The notes beneath the pieces were generated by a model, which searched no databases, was not told the origin of the DNA, and saw nothing but the letters and a program-made list of their open reading frames with translations. The position numbers and the translations under genes are program-made. Shown here piece after piece: positions 61,740 through 64,000 of a stretch of DNA of 64,000 nucleotides; position 1 is the first letter of the stretch; each line of letters begins with the position of its first letter. The DNA is from an uncultured Flavobacterium sp. (GTDB taxonomy: Bacteria > Bacteroidota > Bacteroidia > Flavobacteriales > Flavobacteriaceae): positions 62,001 through 126,000 of the forward strand of contig NZ_CAMLDD010000003.1 of assembly GCF_946478785.1 (NCBI RefSeq). The letters run 5' to 3'.

Positions 61740-62510
61740 TTATTGTTTTTTACGCATACGCATATTAATAAATTCAACAGCCAATGAAAATGAAATCGCA
61801 AAATAAAGATATCCTTTTGGAACCGCTCCAATATGCTCACCAAAAAGAGCAGCATCAGACAAGTGCATACTTTCAGTAATCAGCATAAAACCAATCAGGA
61901 TCAAAAATGCAAGTCCCAATATTTGTATAGAAGGATTTTTGTTTACAAAACTACCCACCGGAACCGCAAACAACATCATCACCGCTACAGAAATTACAAC
62001 AGCCGTAATCATAATAGTTAAAGCTCCCTCAACACCATTTGTCATACCCACAGCCGTTAAAATAGAATCGACAGAGAATATCAAATCAATCAGCAAAATT
62101 TGAAAGATGACATTCGCAAAACTTTTTTTTGCTGCTGTTTTCAATGTTTTTTCCTCTTCGCCATGGTGATCCACTTTTTCACTGATTTCTTTTGTGCTTT
62201 TATAGATTAAAAACAATCCTCCTAAAAATAAAATAACTGCCTGCCCGGTAAAATCGGCTTCCAGCCATCCCCAATGAATACTCAAAATTGTCGCCTTCAT
62301 GGCAATCAAATAAGAGATTCCCATCAATAAAGCAATACGCATGAACATCGCTAAAAACAAACCGATTCTAGTTGCTTTTTTGCGCTCTTCCTCTGGCAGT
62401 TTTCCGGTTACAATCGAAATAAAAATAATATTGTCAATTCCTAAAATAATTTCAAGAAAAGTTAGTGTCAATAAGGCAATCCATGCATCAGGATTCAAAA
62501 ATACTTCCAT
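61740..62510 (-). CDS. TerC-family integral membrane protein
   Basis: A 256-residue polytopic protein with about seven transmembrane segments. The motifs LEIILGIDNIIFISIVTG (about 19-36) and LLIDLIFSVDSILTAVGM (about 138-155) hold the conserved acidic residues of the family. TerC/Alx proteins are linked to manganese export and tellurite resistance; the metal is inferred. No other ter gene is adjacent. A pH- or manganese-responsive leader (Alx-type) is not obvious in the short gap upstream. Confidence 0.92.
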   Translation of the reverse strand: MEVFLNPDAWIALLTLTFLEIILGIDNIIFISIVTGKLPEEERKKATRIGLFLAMFMRIALLMGISYLIAMKATILSIHWGWLEADFTGQAVILFLGGLFLIYKSTKEISEKVDHHGEEEKTLKTAAKKSFANVIFQILLIDLIFSVDSILTAVGMTNGVEGALTIMITAVVISVAVMMLFAVPVGSFVNKNPSIQILGLAFLILIGFMLITESMHLSDAALFGEHIGAVPKGYLYFAISFSLAVEFINMRMRKKQ

Positions 62511-62536
62511 TTTAAAAGTTTTATATTACTATAAAA

Positions 62537-62908
62537 TTAATCAATTTTAATAACAGTTCCGCGCTGTTTTTCTTCTGAGCCCATCATCCCAAATTCAAAC
62601 GTATACGAATCCTTCGAAGTCGTTAAAATTTTCATACTGATTGCTTTCTCCTCGGCCATATTTTTCGGGTGTTTTTTTTGCAAAACATATTCGCAGTCAC
62701 TTACCCAGCGCACGGTTGAGGTATCAGTTTTTCCTTCAAAAGTTTCAATCTCAATATTGTCTTTGCGTTCGAAAAAGGTCGTTTTCTTTACGCCGTCAAC
62801 TTCATATTCAAATTTGAATTTTCCGTTTTTAAAATCCTTGCAATTGCGCTCCGCATCATAACACGACATTAGTGACAATAGTGGAAGGAGAAATAGTATT
62901 TTTTTCAT
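62537..62908 (-). CDS. small lipoprotein of unknown function
   Basis: A 123-residue lipoprotein starting at MKKILFLLPLLSLMSCYD (62908), lipobox LMSC. The longer frame from 62935 adds nine residues before the signal. The mature domain has CKDFKNGKFKFEYE and RWVSDCEYVLQKKHP. The annotation 'DNA topoisomerase IV' for relatives is a known type of misannotation (from memory), as no topoisomerase motif exists. It is a conserved flavobacterial envelope protein of unknown role. Confidence 0.75.
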   Translation of the reverse strand: MKKILFLLPLLSLMSCYDAERNCKDFKNGKFKFEYEVDGVKKTTFFERKDNIEIETFEGKTDTSTVRWVSDCEYVLQKKHPKNMAEEKAISMKILTTSKDSYTFEFGMMGSEEKQRGTVIKID

Positions 62909-62927
62909 TTTAAATTGTTGGTTTTTT

Positions 62928-63056
62928 AGGAGCATGATCCTGCTTTCCGTTGCAAACGAAGTTCACTGAACTCCGCTCTAAAATATAAATAAAGTGAAGT
63001 AATCTTTTTATTTTTAAAGAAAAAATAAAAAGGATTTCCACTTAATCAGGGCTAGG
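62928..63056. repeat. REP-like palindromic repeat, copy E
   Basis: Begins AGGAGCATGATCCTGCTTTCCGTTGC. The centre is CTTTTTATTTTT paired with AAAATAAAAAG. It ends TCAGGGCTAGGC, matching copy C's end. It fills the gap between the small lipoprotein and DinB-like genes. Confidence 0.7.
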
Positions 63057-63073
63057 CTTCAGAATAATAAGAA

Positions 63074-63649
63074 CTACTTTAATCTTTCTAATTCATCATC
63101 TGTAAAGTTCTTGATTTCTTTTTCTTTTGCAAACTTTTCAGCGTTGTAATTTCCGGATTTGTTTCTCGGAATTGATAAACTGTTCCAATCTCCACTTTTC
63201 AGTTGTTTCGCATAAAAAACAATTTGGCCAATATGATAAGGATAATGTGCCAATTGACGATTAATAGCTTCAATAACCGTGTGGCCTTCATTTCTGATAT
63301 AAATAATATCCGAAAGCTGTTCCGGTTTTAAACTGCTCAAAGCATTGTGGAAACAATCCCAGCCTTTATTCCAAGTTGCTAAAACTTCTTCTTTGGATTG
63401 TAAATCATTTTCGAATTCAGCATCACGATTACGCCATTCTTTTTCACCATCAGAAGTTAAAAAATCGGTCCAGCGTGAAAGCATGTTGCCGGAAATATGT
63501 TTAATGATGGTGGCAATGCTGTTTGTATCTTCGTTTACAACAACAAAAAGCTGTTCCGGTTCTAATTGATCGATTGCTTTTTCTCCTAGCATTTTATAAT
63601 ACAAAAACTGTTTTTTAACGCTTTCTAAATAAGATTCATTAGTTTCCAT
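63074..63649 (-). CDS. DinB-like (DUF1572) protein
   Basis: A 191-residue four-helix-bundle protein. Two metal-ligand histidine clusters are visible: IATIIKHISGN (about 46-56) and QLAHYPYHIGQIVFYAKQ (about 132-149), as in the DinB/bacillithiol-S-transferase superfamily. It could be a thiol transferase; the substrate is unknown. The gene is 2 bp past the stop of the pentapeptide-repeat gene, so they share a transcript. Confidence 0.87.
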   Translation of the reverse strand: METNESYLESVKKQFLYYKMLGEKAIDQLEPEQLFVVVNEDTNSIATIIKHISGNMLSRWTDFLTSDGEKEWRNRDAEFENDLQSKEEVLATWNKGWDCFHNALSSLKPEQLSDIIYIRNEGHTVIEAINRQLAHYPYHIGQIVFYAKQLKSGDWNSLSIPRNKSGNYNAEKFAKEKEIKNFTDDELERLK

Positions 63650-63651
63650 AA

Positions 63652-64000
63652 TTAAACAATTTTAATGTCATACTTATCTAGAAGCCCCACAATTCCCTGA
63701 TTAGAAAATTGTGCTTTTCGCATCGGATTAAATTCGGGATCAATTTTGTAATTGTAAGCCGTTCTAAAATTAACCAATGCCAATTGTGTGTCATTAAAAA
63801 TAGCACCATCCAAATCACAGTTGTCAAAAACTGAACTGGTTAGATTGGTTCCTATAAAAGAAACTTCTCTCACAGAACAGTTGATGAATTTGGTTTTGGG
63901 CATTTTTTTGTTGGAGAAAATACCATAATCCAAAGCAGTTTCTTCAAAATAAACCTGGAATAAAAAATCGTCACATTCGTTAAAAGCGATTCCTAGAAGT
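63652..64000 (-). CDS. pentapeptide-repeat protein (5' partial)
   Basis: The frame is open to the window edge (the TTG at 63933 is internal). The visible 116 residues include pentapeptide-repeat rungs such as FINCSVREVSF, IGTNLTSSVFDNCDLDGAIF and DTQLALVNF (A[D/N]LxX pattern), giving a right-handed quadrilateral beta-helix. Qnr-like proteins of this fold protect DNA gyrase from quinolones, but many paralogues have other roles. It precedes the DinB-like gene by 2 bp. Confidence 0.88.
   Translation of the reverse strand, partial: LLGIAFNECDDFLFQVYFEETALDYGIFSNKKMPKTKFINCSVREVSFIGTNLTSSVFDNCDLDGAIFNDTQLALVNFRTAYNYKIDPEFNPMRKAQFSNQGIVGLLDKYDIKIV

Noticed and set aside
62537..62908. Name DNA topoisomerase IV
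   Set aside because: It is a 123-residue lipoprotein with no topoisomerase motif; the real parC and parE are at 11278 and 18087.
10509..63056. CRISPR array made of the dispersed repeats
   Set aside because: Copies are isolated, many kilobases apart, variable and palindromic, with no spacer periodicity.
63652..64000. Calling the pentapeptide protein Qnr
   Set aside because: Only a partial protein is visible and no Qnr-specific loops can be checked.

Overview
This window looks like chromosomal DNA from a Flavobacteriaceae bacterium, most likely Flavobacterium. It is AT-rich, has a SusD/GH16 polysaccharide utilisation locus, BatA-type and YaiO-type proteins and many Bacteroidota-specific families, and its promoters fit the Bacteroidota form TTTG-N(20-21)-TAnnTTTG. 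The genus is inferred from gene content. I see no rRNA, tRNA, CRISPR array, complete insertion sequence or prophage.

Layout. 1-5473: the 3' part of a laminarin-type (beta-1,3-glucan) locus with a partial SusD, a PKD glycan-binding lipoprotein and two GH16 laminarinases. 5474-9788: an ECF sigma factor, a 47-residue protein, then a diverged tandem duplication. Each duplicated unit has a three-hairpin structured RNA, a stunted leader ORF and a secreted TPR protein. 9806-11199: endonuclease III without its iron-sulfur cysteines, and Bcp peroxidase. 11278-19961: parC and parE (topoisomerase IV) separated by a low-GC three-gene cassette (AAA/DUF3696 ATPase, TOPRIM-like protein, DUF262 protein). This is the best candidate for an undescribed defence system. 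20126-30885: pncB, small enzymes, a dihydroorotase-like pseudoenzyme and a BatA/VWA protein. 31174-33748: a secreted lactonase and a DEAD-box helicase.

33846-40191 is a tight operon (HEAT-repeat membrane protein, processive GT2, YaiO TPR/beta-barrel, DUF4838 glycosidase-like protein, response regulator) that reads as a synthase-dependent exopolysaccharide assembly and export system. 40239-43738 holds a TIGR02757 protein, a LolD-type ATPase and small membrane or lipoproteins. 43847-47719 is the serine module (serA, serC, acyl-CoA reductase) divergent from a 2[4Fe-4S] ferredoxin, with two well-matched promoters in the shared gap. 47866-52035 has a secreted protein and a TonB-dependent receptor, separated by a 211-bp MITE inserted in a terminator loop. 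52306-64000 has ychF, YihY, a dihaem peroxidase next to a PhoX-like protein, a DnaQ-type exonuclease paired with a cNMP/CBS/DUF294 protein, a TerC protein, a DinB-like protein and a partial pentapeptide-repeat protein.

At least five copies of a REP-like palindromic repeat family, plus one copy of an unrelated palindromic repeat, sit in intergenic gaps. Starts were moved inward from the longest reading frame for six genes (8724, 33748, 42541, 43011, 57389 and 62908), because the downstream Met begins a signal peptide or the family's normal N-terminus.
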